Shown: one piece after another, positions 28,962 through 38,570 of the stretch
How positions within the stretch are numbered: position 1 is the stretch's first letter
How the letters are laid out: each line of letters starts with the position of its first letter
Assembly: GCA_016717145.1 (NCBI GenBank)
Contig: JADKGD010000013.1
Location: 62,001-126,000, forward strand
Reading direction: 5' to 3'
Length of the DNA: 64,000 nt
Origin: Saprospiraceae bacterium
GTDB taxonomy: Bacteria > Bacteroidota > Bacteroidia > Chitinophagales > Saprospiraceae
The notes under the pieces: generated by a model
Database searches by the model: none
What the model saw: the letters and a program-made list of their open reading frames with translations, nothing else
What the model was told of the DNA's origin: nothing
Translations under genes and position numbers: made by a program

Positions 28962-30059
28962 ATGTTACCTGATAATAACTTAGTTGTTGAAGCCTTAAGA
29001 AATGTAAAAGACCCTAATACGGGAAAAGATATTATTTCCTCTCGTATGGTCGAAGATCTAAGGGTTGATGCTCATAATATTTCTTTTTCTGTTTTACTTA
29101 AAACGAATGACTCGAAATTAAAATCAGCATTAAATTTTGCCTGTATGGAAGAAATAGGTAAAATATATCCTGATTCCGAAGTTCATATTCATTTAAAAAT
29201 AAAACCTGAGGATGCTATAAGTAATGATTCTATATTGCCTCAAGTCAAAAATGTAATTGCAATTGCTTCAGGCAAAGGAGGCGTAGGTAAATCTACCATT
29301 TCTGTTAATCTTGCTGTATCATTGGCTGAAATGGGCCATTCCGTGGGTTTAATTGATGCTGATCTTTATGGTCCTTCGATTCCCACTATGATGGGATTGG
29401 TGGGTGAACGTCCTAAAATAGAGTTACTATACGGGAAACATAAAATAATTCCTTTACAAGCGCATGGTGTACATGTAATTTCAGTAGGATTTATCGTTGA
29501 ACCTGAGCAGGCAGTTGTCTTAAGAGGACCAAGATTGGGAGGATTGTTGAGGCAATTTCTTCAGGATTGTTTATGGCCGGATTTAGACTTTCTGATTATT
29601 GATCTGCCTCCCGGAACTGGAGATATTCAACTTACATTGGTGCAGACTGTTCCTGTTACCGGAGCAATCATTGTGACTACTCCGCAGGAAGTATCTGTCA
29701 TTGACGCTGTTAAGGCAATGAATATGTTTCTATTGCCAAATATTAATGTACCCATTCTTGGCGTCGTCGAAAATATGAGTTGGTTTACCCCGGAGGAATT
29801 ACCTGAAAATAAATACTATATTTTTGGTAAGGGTGGAGGAAAAAAATTGGCTTCTATAGCAAATTCAACTATTTTAGGACAAATACCCATTGTGCAAAGT
29901 GTACGTGAAGGTGGGGACTCAGGCAACCCTGTATCGACCCAAAAAGAAAATTCACTTAAATCAATTTTTAATGAAATAGCCTCCAATACAATAAAACAGC
30001 TTAATCTCAGACATGAATTATATGCACCCACAAGAATTGTAAAGGTAGAAAATAGTTAA
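28962..30059 (+). CDS. Mrp/NBP35-type iron-sulfur carrier ATPase
   Basis: 365 residues from the ATG at 28962 (a TTG at 28923 would add 13). The N-terminal MIP18/DUF59 domain (ALRNVKDPNTGKDIISSRMV) precedes a ParA-like ATPase with IASGKGGVGKSTISVNLAVS, DADLYGPSIPTMMG and DYLIIDLPPGTGDI-type motifs. The late CxxC expected in ApbC/Mrp is absent here: the LPENKYYIFGKGGGKKLA region has no cysteine pair. The family inserts or carries Fe-S clusters. It is followed by a NifU-like gene, supporting a shared Fe-S role. Confidence 0.9.
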   Translation: MLPDNNLVVEALRNVKDPNTGKDIISSRMVEDLRVDAHNISFSVLLKTNDSKLKSALNFACMEEIGKIYPDSEVHIHLKIKPEDAISNDSILPQVKNVIAIASGKGGVGKSTISVNLAVSLAEMGHSVGLIDADLYGPSIPTMMGLVGERPKIELLYGKHKIIPLQAHGVHVISVGFIVEPEQAVVLRGPRLGGLLRQFLQDCLWPDLDFLIIDLPPGTGDIQLTLVQTVPVTGAIIVTTPQEVSVIDAVKAMNMFLLPNINVPILGVVENMSWFTPEELPENKYYIFGKGGGKKLASIANSTILGQIPIVQSVREGGDSGNPVSTQKENSLKSIFNEIASNTIKQLNLRHELYAPTRIVKVENS

Positions 30060-30088
30060 CATTTAATAATAAATGAATTTCACGGTTT

Positions 30089-30120
30089 CTTGTTCTTTTT
30101 TAAAATAATATTTAACTTTG
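30089..30120 (+). promoter_or_regulatory. Bacteroidota-type promoter of the nifU-like gene
   Basis: TAACTTTG (30113-30120) is an exact TAnnTTTG and TTG lies 20 bases before it (30090-30092). The ATG starts only 5 bases after the element, so the mRNA should be leaderless or nearly so. Confidence 0.6.
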
Positions 30121-30124
30121 TCTT

Positions 30125-30388
30125 ATGTTAACAGAAGTTTATTCAGATATTCTAGATAAAGTCAACCACGCATTGGACGAAATAAGGCCTCATCTTGCGG
30201 TAGATGGCGGTAATATTGAAGTTGTAGAAATTACCAATGATTTGATTGTACGGATCAAATGGCTGGGTAACTGCGAGCATTGTTCCATGTCAGCCATGAC
30301 AATGCGTGCAGGTGTAGAACAGGCTCTAAAGTCTAAAATGCCTGAGATAAAAGCGGTAGAAGCAGTAAATGGTTTTTTTACTGTATGA
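30125..30388 (+). CDS. NifU family Fe-S scaffold protein (C-terminal domain type)
   Basis: 87 residues matching the NifU C-terminal domain: HLAVDGGNIEVVEI and the cluster-binding pair at Cys50 and Cys53 in WLGNCEHCSMSAMTM. Such proteins hold a transient [4Fe-4S] cluster. It follows the Mrp ATPase by 65 bases but has its own promoter element. Its stop overlaps the pyrF start by 4 bases (ATGA). Confidence 0.93.
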   Translation: MLTEVYSDILDKVNHALDEIRPHLAVDGGNIEVVEITNDLIVRIKWLGNCEHCSMSAMTMRAGVEQALKSKMPEIKAVEAVNGFFTV

Positions 30389-31197
30389 ACAGATCAGCAC
30401 TTATTGATCAAATATTTCTAAAAAAGAGCTTTTTATGTATAGGACTTGATACTGACATCAGTAAAATTCCAGAACACTTAAAAAAGGCCGATGATCCTGT
30501 CTTTGAATTTAATAAAGCAATTATTGATGCGACACATGATCTTTGTGTTTCATATAAGCCAAATATTGCATTTTATGAATGTCAGGGTCCTAAGGGTTGG
30601 ATATCTCTTGAAAAAACAATGAAGTATATACAAGATATTTCTGGTGACATTTTCACAATTGCTGACGCGAAACGTGGAGATATAGGTAATACCAGTAAGA
30701 TGTATGCTAAAACGTTTTTTGATTATTTTAACTTTGATGCAGTAACAGTTGCTCCATATATGGGGCAAGATTCTATAACGCCATTCTTTGAGTTTATGGA
30801 TAAATGGGTCATTTTATTAGGTCTTACGAGTAACTATGGAAGTCAGGATTTTCAAGAAATTATAAATGAAACGGGTGATAAATTATACACATTAGTCATT
30901 AGAAAAGCCCAGCAATGGGGGAATCCAAGTAACTTAATGTTTGTTATAGGCGCTACTCATCCGGAATCTTTTAAGGAAATCAGAGTATTAGCAAATGACT
31001 ATTTTTTCCTGGTTCCGGGAGTTGGGACGCAAGGTGGAGATATGAATTCAGTCGTAACAAATGGTAGGAATGCCGAACTAGGTTTGTTAATCAATTCCTC
31101 TCGAGAAATAATTTATGCTTCAAAAGAAAAAGATTTCCAAGATGCTGCACGCGCTAAAGCCTTAATCCTTAAACAACAAATGTCCACATATTTTTAA
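30385..31197 (+). CDS. pyrF: Orotidine 5'-phosphate decarboxylase (PyrF subfamily 2)
   Basis: 270 residues. The final step of UMP synthesis. FLCIGLDTDISKIPEHL at the start, VSYKPNIAFYECQGPKGW, and the catalytic motif FTIADAKRGDIGNTSKMYA mark the long, PyrF-type 2 form usual in Bacteroidota. The phosphate-binding LVPGVGTQGGDMNSV is intact. It shares an ATGA overlap with the NifU-like gene. pyrE is about 7 kb away on the other strand. Confidence 0.95.
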   Translation: MNRSALIDQIFLKKSFLCIGLDTDISKIPEHLKKADDPVFEFNKAIIDATHDLCVSYKPNIAFYECQGPKGWISLEKTMKYIQDISGDIFTIADAKRGDIGNTSKMYAKTFFDYFNFDAVTVAPYMGQDSITPFFEFMDKWVILLGLTSNYGSQDFQEIINETGDKLYTLVIRKAQQWGNPSNLMFVIGATHPESFKEIRVLANDYFFLVPGVGTQGGDMNSVVTNGRNAELGLLINSSREIIYASKEKDFQDAARAKALILKQQMSTYF

Positions 31198-31214
31198 TAA
31201 AATTATTTATTATA

Positions 31215-33470
31215 TTACTGTGTGATGATTAATTTTTTGTAGTATTTTTTACCACTAACATTTATTTCAACAAGATACATCCCCGCATTTATTCCCGTAA
31301 TATCATTGCTGTAACCAGAATATAAATTTTTTACAAACCTGCCAAATGCATCCATTAGTTTGAAAGTGGTATTTGATTTATTAAAGTTAAGAAACAAATA
31401 ATTTATGGCTGGATTAGGGTACAATTCTAAACCTGTAAGATCATTTTCATTGGCATCAGGTAAGTTTGATATGCCTGATGACTTAAATATGGTATTAAAA
31501 AATGTTAAGCCTCCACGCTCATTTCCGACAGCCATCTCGTAGAAATCATCATTATCAATATCAGCCAAACTCATTTTTACTTTTCTTCCCATACTGATAT
31601 TTCCTAATTTACTGTCTTTCAAGGTAAAATTGCCATAAATATTTCCTTCAATGTGGTCATAGGACATAATGTTACCGGCTTCGATGCCTAAAAGCATTAA
31701 CAGTTTATCATTTTGTTTGATAAAATATGGAGCACCTGATTGTGTATTCGGATCATTTCCGTTACTATAAATATTCCCTACAGTTGTACTATTTGGAAAA
31801 TTTGCAGGTCCATTATCAGGTAGTGGTATAAACACTGCTGCTTCTTTTGTACCTATGTTTTTAAAAAAATTCAATTCATTATTTTTTTCTCCCACGACCA
31901 GGTCATTCAACCCATCTTCATCAAGGTCAATAATTTGCGGACTAGCATTTTGTCCGACAAAAAGATTAAAATAATTATAAACAGGAGCTTTAAATTCCAT
32001 TGGTTTATTGGGGCCGGCAGAATTCTCAACATAATAGAGCAATCCTCGTACATCACCAATTACCAAGTCGAGATCTTTATCATTGTCCATATCGCCAATT
32101 GCAGGTGCAAATCTTCCGGTAAACTCATTGAATTGGGAAAAATTAAGAAAATCTTCATCGGTTAGCTTATATTCCGGTTGGCTTTTTGAGCCGATATTGG
32201 CAATAAGAAACATCCTGTTTTTCTTTATGCCATTTTTTAGCTGTATGCCATTACTTCCCATAATAATATCCTGAAGACCATCTGCATTATAATCTACAAA
32301 AAGAGGATGACTCGCACTATTAAAATATGCCATTTCATCAACGAGAAAATTGTTTTTCTCAAATCTAAAAACAGGACTTGAATCAGTACCAATATTTTTA
32401 TATAACCAAACATGATTTTCGGATTCTGAGGCAAAAGCCTGATTAGGGGTAACGATTAGATCACGGACATTATCTGCATCACAATCAACATAAAAGGCTG
32501 ATAAAAAAACGTCAATATTGACGGGCATGTCATCTTTAGGAAAATTATTATCAATGCCAGTCATAAATGCACTCTCCAATGTCCCGTTATTAATTAGTAA
32601 TTTTAATTTAGAGCTTGCGATATCACCAATTATAGCATCCATATCCTGGTCGCCATCAGCATCAAAAACACATATTGTAGAGCCAGAGTGTCTTATTCCG
32701 CTACTTCCGCCACTTATAATGCCGGAAGCGCATCCAAAGGCAGAGTTGCTCAATGTTATATCATCTGATTGAGAATTTTCCGCAAATTTACCCCAACAGA
32801 TATCTTTTCGCACATATTTTATTGAGTCAGCGCCAAGATTTTCTTCAAAACTTACATTTTGGTAATAAGAAGCATAACTTCCATCAGGCTCAAAACTTAT
32901 AATATCCACATCACCATCAGAATCGACATCAACTACTGAAGGAAGGTCTACTGAACTTACATAAATTTGGGTGTAGCCGTTTGAAATAGGAAACATTAAT
33001 ATTTCTGGAATGCCATAATTAAAATTCAGACGACTAAATGTAATTCTTATCCCATCCATTTTACCTTTCCAAACCTCAATCGATCCGGGATAGACATTTG
33101 AAGAAGTAAATATATCTTTTACCCCATCTTTGTTAAAATCAACAAGCAGTGCCCAGTTACGTAATGAAGGGAAAACGGAAATATATTCAGGAGCATATTT
33201 AAATTCGTAATTACCAGATTGTCCTGTCTTAATTAGCGGAATTATTTGATCTCCATTCCTGTCAAAGACAAATAGATCCATCAACCCATCGTTATTAAAA
33301 TCAATATTCGAAAATTGCCCACCTCTTAGACCTCCGGTATAAGGTAAATTAAGCACTTTGTTATTTTGTGTGTATGGGATATCTATCCTGTCAAAGTTTT
33401 GAGAACATAACGAAGAATTTAATAATACATTTACTAAAATACCTAAAAGGAGATTATATTTTTGGCGCAT
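31215..33470 (-). CDS. Secreted FG-GAP/VCBS repeat protein with T9SS sorting domain
   Basis: 751 residues from the ATG at 33470 (a TTG at 33479 would add three). The signal LLLGILVNVLLNSSLCSQ is followed by a chain of about nine calcium-binding FG-GAP/VCBS repeats, such as DFNNDGLMDLFVFDRNGD, DVDSDGDVDIISF, DMDNDKDLDLVIGD and DLDEDGLNDLVVGE. The C-terminal 80 residues (GLELYPNPAINYLFLNF and YLVEINVSGKKYYKKLIIT) form a type A T9SS sorting domain, so the protein is exported to the cell surface. It converges on pyrF. Ligand unknown; such repeats fold as beta-propellers. Confidence 0.88.
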   Translation of the reverse strand: MRQKYNLLLGILVNVLLNSSLCSQNFDRIDIPYTQNNKVLNLPYTGGLRGGQFSNIDFNNDGLMDLFVFDRNGDQIIPLIKTGQSGNYEFKYAPEYISVFPSLRNWALLVDFNKDGVKDIFTSSNVYPGSIEVWKGKMDGIRITFSRLNFNYGIPEILMFPISNGYTQIYVSSVDLPSVVDVDSDGDVDIISFEPDGSYASYYQNVSFEENLGADSIKYVRKDICWGKFAENSQSDDITLSNSAFGCASGIISGGSSGIRHSGSTICVFDADGDQDMDAIIGDIASSKLKLLINNGTLESAFMTGIDNNFPKDDMPVNIDVFLSAFYVDCDADNVRDLIVTPNQAFASESENHVWLYKNIGTDSSPVFRFEKNNFLVDEMAYFNSASHPLFVDYNADGLQDIIMGSNGIQLKNGIKKNRMFLIANIGSKSQPEYKLTDEDFLNFSQFNEFTGRFAPAIGDMDNDKDLDLVIGDVRGLLYYVENSAGPNKPMEFKAPVYNYFNLFVGQNASPQIIDLDEDGLNDLVVGEKNNELNFFKNIGTKEAAVFIPLPDNGPANFPNSTTVGNIYSNGNDPNTQSGAPYFIKQNDKLLMLLGIEAGNIMSYDHIEGNIYGNFTLKDSKLGNISMGRKVKMSLADIDNDDFYEMAVGNERGGLTFFNTIFKSSGISNLPDANENDLTGLELYPNPAINYLFLNFNKSNTTFKLMDAFGRFVKNLYSGYSNDITGINAGMYLVEINVSGKKYYKKLIITQ

Positions 33471-33848
33471 AATAAGCAATTTTATAGCTTGAGTTTTATT
33501 AGAACAAGATTAAACAACATATTGAACATATCAATCTTTTTATTTGTTCTGAGTTAAAACTGCATTTAATTGTTATGTGGACTTTTGCAATAGAAGCATA
33601 TTATTTTACTTTAATATTTTTGCACTGTGGTTTGACAGTTAACAGGGCTCTAAGTTGTTTCCAAACATGAAAGTTTAAAATTATTTGTATAATATTTTCG
33701 AAATTATTTTTTTACAAATATCTGTAAATGTTAATAATTTATTATCAAGTAAAAATAAATAATTACTTTTATACATTTTAACGGGTGTTGAACCTGGAGC
33801 AGTCATTTTTATCTTTATTATCAAATTTAATACAAACAATTTTTTGCA
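33471..33848. other. Divergent intergenic region before fabH
   Basis: 378 bases between the divergent T9SS gene and fabH, with no ORF of note. An exact -7 element TATTTTTG lies at 33615-33622, but no TTTG sits 19-21 bases before it (the nearest is 27 away). If it works, fabH has a leader of over 200 bases. AT-rich sequence otherwise. Confidence 0.4.
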
Positions 33849-34907
33849 ATGGTGGGAACGAAAATAGCTGGAATAGGATGTTATGTACCTGATAGAATAG
33901 TTACAAACAGTGAGTTATCTCAATTTATGGATACAACTGATGAGTGGATCAAAGAACGAACCGGAATAGAAGAGAGAAGATATGCGGTAAAGCACGAACA
34001 GACAACAACTACCATGGGGACAGCTGCAGCCAGAATTGCCATTGAAAGAGCTGGTATTAATAAAGAAGATATTGATTTTATAATATTTGCAACATTAAGC
34101 CCGGACTATTACTTTCCTGGTTGTGGTGTCCTACTTCAAAGAGAACTTGGTATTACTAAAACAGAAATCGGCGCACTTGATATTAGAAATCAATGTTCAG
34201 GTTTCGTTTATGGTTTGTCTATTGCTGATCAATTTATAAAAACAGGTATGTATAAAAACATACTTCTTGTAGGTGCAGAAATGCACTCAATGGGTTTGGA
34301 TTTTTCGGATGACGGTAGGGCTGTAACAGTCATTTTCGGTGATGGTGCCGGTGCTGTTGTGCTACAACCTACTGACAAAGATGGTCAAGGCATTCTTACG
34401 ACTCATCTGCACGCAGATGGGACCCATGCTGAAGAATTGGCAATGATAAGTCCGGGGTCTCATGGGGGACACTATTTGGGCAAAGAAAAGTTTGGGTTTC
34501 CTGATGCAAATAAATTAGGCAGCATTTTTGTCACTCAAAAAATGTTGGACGACAATTTACTTGCGCCAAATATGACAGGACAGCTTGTGTTTAAAACAGC
34601 AGTTGTGAAATTTCCTCAAGTAATAAAAGAAGCACTAGACAAAGTTGGTTATACCACACAGGATATTGATGTTTTTGTTCCTCATCAGGCCAATCTCCGT
34701 ATAAGTCAGTTTGTTCAAAAAATATTAGGTTTGCCAGATAGTAAAGTAATCAATAACATTCAGAAATATGGCAATACTACAGCGGCCTCCATTCCTATAG
34801 CACTTTGTGAAGCTTGGGAAGACGGAAAAGTAAAAGAAGGCGACCTGGTGTGTCTTGCTGCTTTCGGTAGTGGGTTTACATGGGGGAGTGCACTGATCAG
34901 ATGGTAG
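33849..34907 (+). CDS. fabH: 3-oxoacyl-ACP synthase III
   Basis: 352 residues. KAS III makes the first condensation of fatty acid synthesis. The catalytic cysteine is Cys116 in DIRNQCSGFVYGL, the histidine is in VPHQANLRISQF and the asparagine in QKYGNTTAASIP. The conserved start GIGCYVPDRIVTNSEL and ERTGIEERRY are also seen. Insertions near SPDYYFPG and LHADGTHAEELA are as in Bacteroidota homologues. The bshB1 gene follows. Confidence 0.95.
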   Translation: MVGTKIAGIGCYVPDRIVTNSELSQFMDTTDEWIKERTGIEERRYAVKHEQTTTTMGTAAARIAIERAGINKEDIDFIIFATLSPDYYFPGCGVLLQRELGITKTEIGALDIRNQCSGFVYGLSIADQFIKTGMYKNILLVGAEMHSMGLDFSDDGRAVTVIFGDGAGAVVLQPTDKDGQGILTTHLHADGTHAEELAMISPGSHGGHYLGKEKFGFPDANKLGSIFVTQKMLDDNLLAPNMTGQLVFKTAVVKFPQVIKEALDKVGYTTQDIDVFVPHQANLRISQFVQKILGLPDSKVINNIQKYGNTTAASIPIALCEAWEDGKVKEGDLVCLAAFGSGFTWGSALIRW

Positions 34908-34914
34908 AAGATAT

Positions 34915-34922
34915 TACTTTTG
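34915..34922 (+). promoter_or_regulatory. Candidate -7 element before bshB1
   Basis: TACTTTTG fits TAnnTTTG exactly and lies 57 bases before the bshB1 start. No clear -33 TTTG is seen, so the call is weak. Confidence 0.3.
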
Positions 34923-34978
34923 TATTTTAGCATCCTTTGTTTTACAAAGCAGATAAAAATCATACCTATTTTAAATTT

Positions 34979-35698
34979 ATGAAAGTTGATATATTAGCCA
35001 TTGGTGTTCATCCGGATGATATTGAATTAAGTGCATCCGGCACAATAATCAGCCATATCTCTCAAGGTTATTCTGTTGGTTTATGTGATCTGACACAAGG
35101 GGAACTAGGAACCAGGGGAAGTGCTTCCTTAAGACTTGCTGAAGCGGAAAAATCAAAGCAAATTTTAGGAGCAAAATTTAGAGTCAACCTTGGAATGCGT
35201 GATGGGTTCTTTGAATATTCTGAAGAAAATATTTACAAATTAGTTGCTGTAATACGACAGCATCAGCCTTCTATAGTACTTTCAAATGCTATTTCAGACA
35301 GGCACCCTGATCATGGGAGAGCTGCCAAATTAATAAGTGATGCCTGTTTCTATTCCGGCCTTGTCAAGGTAAAAACAACGGATAGCAAAAAACATAATCA
35401 AGCTCCATGGAGACCCAAAGCTGTATACAATTACATTCAGGATCGGAATCTAAAAGCGGATTTTGTTGTTGACATTTCACCATACATGGACAAAAAATTG
35501 GAGGCCATTTTGGCTTTTAACTCACAGTTTTTCGACCCTGATTCAAAAGAGCCGGAGACACCAATATCTTCAAAAAACTTTATAGAATTTATTAAATCAA
35601 AAAATCGTAGCTATGGACGAGATATCAATGTAGAGTTTGCAGAAGGATTTACAGTTGAGCGCAATATAGGAATAAAAAATCTTTTTAATCTGATATAA
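34979..35698 (+). CDS. bshB1: N-acetyl-alpha-D-glucosaminyl L-malate deacetylase BshB1
   Basis: 239 residues. It removes acetate from GlcNAc-malate in bacillithiol synthesis. The start MKVDILAIGVHPDDIELSAS includes the zinc-binding HPDD of the LmbE/PIG-L fold; DRHPDHGRAAKLI provides the other histidines, and LTQGELGTRGSASLR is typical of BshB1. An in-frame TTG/other start 42 bases upstream (34937) is less likely. The gene predicts that this organism uses bacillithiol, as is usual in Bacteroidota. Confidence 0.93.
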   Translation: MKVDILAIGVHPDDIELSASGTIISHISQGYSVGLCDLTQGELGTRGSASLRLAEAEKSKQILGAKFRVNLGMRDGFFEYSEENIYKLVAVIRQHQPSIVLSNAISDRHPDHGRAAKLISDACFYSGLVKVKTTDSKKHNQAPWRPKAVYNYIQDRNLKADFVVDISPYMDKKLEAILAFNSQFFDPDSKEPETPISSKNFIEFIKSKNRSYGRDINVEFAEGFTVERNIGIKNLFNLI

Positions 35699-35752
35699 TA
35701 AAAAACATGCAGTGAATTAATGGAGTTGGGTTGGAAAATTCCACCAAGATCA

Positions 35753-36799
35753 TTAAAATTTTATCTTACTTAATGGAAATGAAAACACAAACCTCTGATT
35801 TCCTTTTACATCAATTGTTTCCATTTTTATTTCAGGATCCTTTAAGGACCAATCAATAAGAATTTTTCCATAGTGATTGTCCATAACCGGACCTTCAATA
35901 CGATTTTTATTAGGTGTTGCAAAATACCAGGTTGACGTAATACCACTTGATGTAAAATCATAAATTGGATAAAGGCTATCAGCTCTAATTTCAGAAATTT
36001 CAGAATAATGAACATCACCACTTATAAAAAAAACACCATTGGCTTTGGTTTTTTTAATTAAATCTAACATCTTTTTTTGCTCATGAGGAAAATTTGCCCA
36101 ACTTTCATAACCATTGAATTCAATACCAAATTGTGTGCTACTGCATATAATTCTAACGTCAGCCGGAACATTTAACTCTTTCTCCAACCAAAGCCATTGC
36201 TTATTACCTAAGATGGTAGAATCCCTATTTTCATGATAATAATAGTCTAAGGGGTAAAAGTATTTTGGATTATTATGTAATTCTCCTCTATAATTTCTTA
36301 GGTTATCTCTAAATGTTCTGGTATCTAAAATAATAATCTGGACTTTTCGACCATTTGATTCATGAATGAGAGAAGTATAAATACCATCCCTGGTTCTCCT
36401 TTCTGAATCTTTAGGTTCATTAAAAAAATCAAGAAATATTTGTTTGGATTCCTTAATATATGGATAATGTCTTCCGGAATCATTAATGCCAAAATCATGA
36501 TCGTCCCATGTAGCTAAAACTTTTGTTGAATGAAGTAATGCCTGGAATTCAGGTTTTAGATCTAGCTTTTGATATTTTTCTTTAAGTAGAGACATATCAT
36601 AAGTATCTCCATATATATTATCACCAAGATATATAAAATAATCAGGTTTAAGGTCGGCGACTTTTTGCAGAATTGGTTGATTTTCATTCTCATGTGCGCA
36701 GGAACCAAAAGCGATGATAGTTTTTGTGCCATTTTGTCCTGGCAAACTTATCACAAATAAGAATAAAAAGGTTGCCGATATACATCTTAACAATTTCAT
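35753..36799 (-). CDS. PhoD-like alkaline phosphatase family protein
   Basis: 348 residues with a signal peptide (LRCISATFLFLFVISLPGQ). Metallophosphoesterase motifs of the PhoD type are present: IAFGSCAHENEN, YFIYLGDNIYGDTYDM, LATWDDHDFGINDSG and FFISGDVHYSEISEIR. It should be a periplasmic or surface phosphomonoesterase or diesterase binding Fe/Ca. It begins 8 bases after the peptidase gene and may share its transcript. No PhoD Tat motif (RR) is visible. Confidence 0.88.
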   Translation of the reverse strand: MKLLRCISATFLFLFVISLPGQNGTKTIIAFGSCAHENENQPILQKVADLKPDYFIYLGDNIYGDTYDMSLLKEKYQKLDLKPEFQALLHSTKVLATWDDHDFGINDSGRHYPYIKESKQIFLDFFNEPKDSERRTRDGIYTSLIHESNGRKVQIIILDTRTFRDNLRNYRGELHNNPKYFYPLDYYYHENRDSTILGNKQWLWLEKELNVPADVRIICSSTQFGIEFNGYESWANFPHEQKKMLDLIKKTKANGVFFISGDVHYSEISEIRADSLYPIYDFTSSGITSTWYFATPNKNRIEGPVMDNHYGKILIDWSLKDPEIKMETIDVKGNQRFVFSFPLSKIKF

Positions 36800-36807
36800 T
36801 ACAAAAA

Positions 36808-37887
36808 TTAAAAATACTTAAAACTTTGGCCAGCCTTTATGCTTAATAATGATTGATAAATCAATTCAATTACACTTTCCACATCTTTCTCATGAGCCAT
36901 TTCAACCGTAGTGTGCATGTACCTTAAAGGAAGTGAAATCAGTACCGAAGGAACACCACCATTGCTGTATGCAAATGCATCAGTGTCTGTACCCGTACTT
37001 CTGCTGGCCGCTGCCCTTTGAAAATCAATTTTGTTTTTTTCTGCAACTTCTATAATTTGATCAAGCAACATATTATGCACAGCAGGAGCATATGTCAGGC
37101 TAGGCCCAAAACCACATTTAGTATCACCTTGAATTTTATTGTTAATTAGAGGAGTGCCTGTATCATGCGTAACATCGGTTATTATAGCTATATGTGGCTT
37201 GATGGTGTTTGCTATCATCTCAGCACCTCTAAGCCCAATCTCTTCCTGAACAGCATTGACAACATAAAGTGAAAAAGGTAATTTCTTTTTTTTCTCTTTT
37301 AGTAATCTCGCCACCTCAGCTATACAAAAGCCACCCATTCGGTTATCAAGCGCTCTGCCAACGTAATAAACGTCATTTAATTTCATAAGCTCATCCTGAA
37401 ATGTAATGACATTTCCTACGTGAATGCCCATTTCTGTTACTTCAGCTTTATCTTTTGCACCTACATCAATAAATATATTCTCCATTGTCGGAGAGAGGTT
37501 TTCATCCTTTCCTTTTCTGGTGTGTATGGCAGGCCAACCGAAAACTCCTTTAACAATACCTTTTTTAGTATGCACATTAACCCGCATTGAAGGAGCAATG
37601 ATATGATCTGACCCACCATTTCTGACGACCTGAATAAAACCTTTATCATCTATATGATTTACATACCAGGCTATTTCATCTGCATGAGCTTCTATGACCA
37701 CTCTATATTCATTTCCCGGGTTAATAATGCCATATGCAGTACCATAATTATCCAGATGCCACTCATCAACAAAAGGTTTAATATAATCCAACCAAATTTT
37801 TTGACCTGACATTTCAAACCCAGTTGGCGATGCATTATTTAGATATTTGAATAGAAACTCTTCAGACTTTTTTGTGATTGTATTCAT
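36808..37887 (-). CDS. M42 family metallopeptidase (glutamyl aminopeptidase/endoglucanase-like)
   Basis: 359 residues. A dinuclear zinc aminopeptidase of the M42 (tetrahedral) group. Visible ligands: VIEAHADEIAWYV, RALDNRMGGFCIAEV, VQEEIGLRGAEM with the catalytic glutamates, TDVTHDTGTP, and the C-terminal MHTTVEMAHEKDVE. The first part (NNASPTGFEMSGQKIW) is the usual family start. A cytosolic peptide-trimming role is expected. Followed 8 bases later by the phosphatase gene. Confidence 0.92.
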   Translation of the reverse strand: MNTITKKSEEFLFKYLNNASPTGFEMSGQKIWLDYIKPFVDEWHLDNYGTAYGIINPGNEYRVVIEAHADEIAWYVNHIDDKGFIQVVRNGGSDHIIAPSMRVNVHTKKGIVKGVFGWPAIHTRKGKDENLSPTMENIFIDVGAKDKAEVTEMGIHVGNVITFQDELMKLNDVYYVGRALDNRMGGFCIAEVARLLKEKKKKLPFSLYVVNAVQEEIGLRGAEMIANTIKPHIAIITDVTHDTGTPLINNKIQGDTKCGFGPSLTYAPAVHNMLLDQIIEVAEKNKIDFQRAAASRSTGTDTDAFAYSNGGVPSVLISLPLRYMHTTVEMAHEKDVESVIELIYQSLLSIKAGQSFKYF

Positions 37888-37921
37888 TTACTTAATTTTC
37901 GGTTATTTTGGAAGTCGTTAT

Positions 37922-38557
37922 TCAAAAATTATTTTCATACCATTTTTCCGGATCGCTATTCCAGCGTTTTAATACTTCTCCTTCTACTTCCGTTATATAG
38001 TTAGTATTAAATGCTTCTTCAATCAATTCATTATAATGCGACAAAGTACGATATTTGCATGCTGAATTCCTAAAATTATTCTTAGCTTTTTCAAAACCAT
38101 AGTCAAAAATTGCAACAACACCTAAGACATTATGTCCTTCAGCCCTCAAAATTTCAACCACTTCAATTGAACTGCCACCAGTTGAGATTAAATCTTCCAC
38201 TACCAGAATTCTTGATTTCGGAGGTATTTCACCCTCAATAGAATTTTGCCTGCCATGGGATTTTGGAGCTGACCTCACGTAAGAAAATGGAAGATCTAAA
38301 GCATCCGCCAACAAAGCGCCATGTGCTATGCCTGCTGTAGCCACACCTGAAATCATTTCGATTTTTTCAAATTCTTTTGACAACTCAATAAAGGCAGATT
38401 TTATTAACGTTCTGACTTCCGGATAAGAAAGCGTAATCCGATTATCACAATAGATAGGAGACCTCATACCTGATGCCCATGTAAAAGGATTTTGCGGGTT
38501 TAATTTAATTGCGTTTATTTGCAGAAGTTTTTGAGCTATTAATGTCTCGGTTGTCAT
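37922..38557 (-). CDS. pyrE: Orotate phosphoribosyltransferase
   Basis: 211 residues. It attaches PRPP to orotate in UMP synthesis. The PRPP-binding loop ILVVEDLISTGGSSIEVVE and FTWASGMRSPIYCDNRITLS are characteristic, as is SYVRSAPKSHGRQNSIEG. The start is 13 bases from the divergent Nudix gene, so their promoters must overlap. Confidence 0.95.
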   Translation of the reverse strand: MTTETLIAQKLLQINAIKLNPQNPFTWASGMRSPIYCDNRITLSYPEVRTLIKSAFIELSKEFEKIEMISGVATAGIAHGALLADALDLPFSYVRSAPKSHGRQNSIEGEIPPKSRILVVEDLISTGGSSIEVVEILRAEGHNVLGVVAIFDYGFEKAKNNFRNSACKYRTLSHYNELIEEAFNTNYITEVEGEVLKRWNSDPEKWYENNF

Positions 38558-38570
38558 TTTAAAAAATTTA

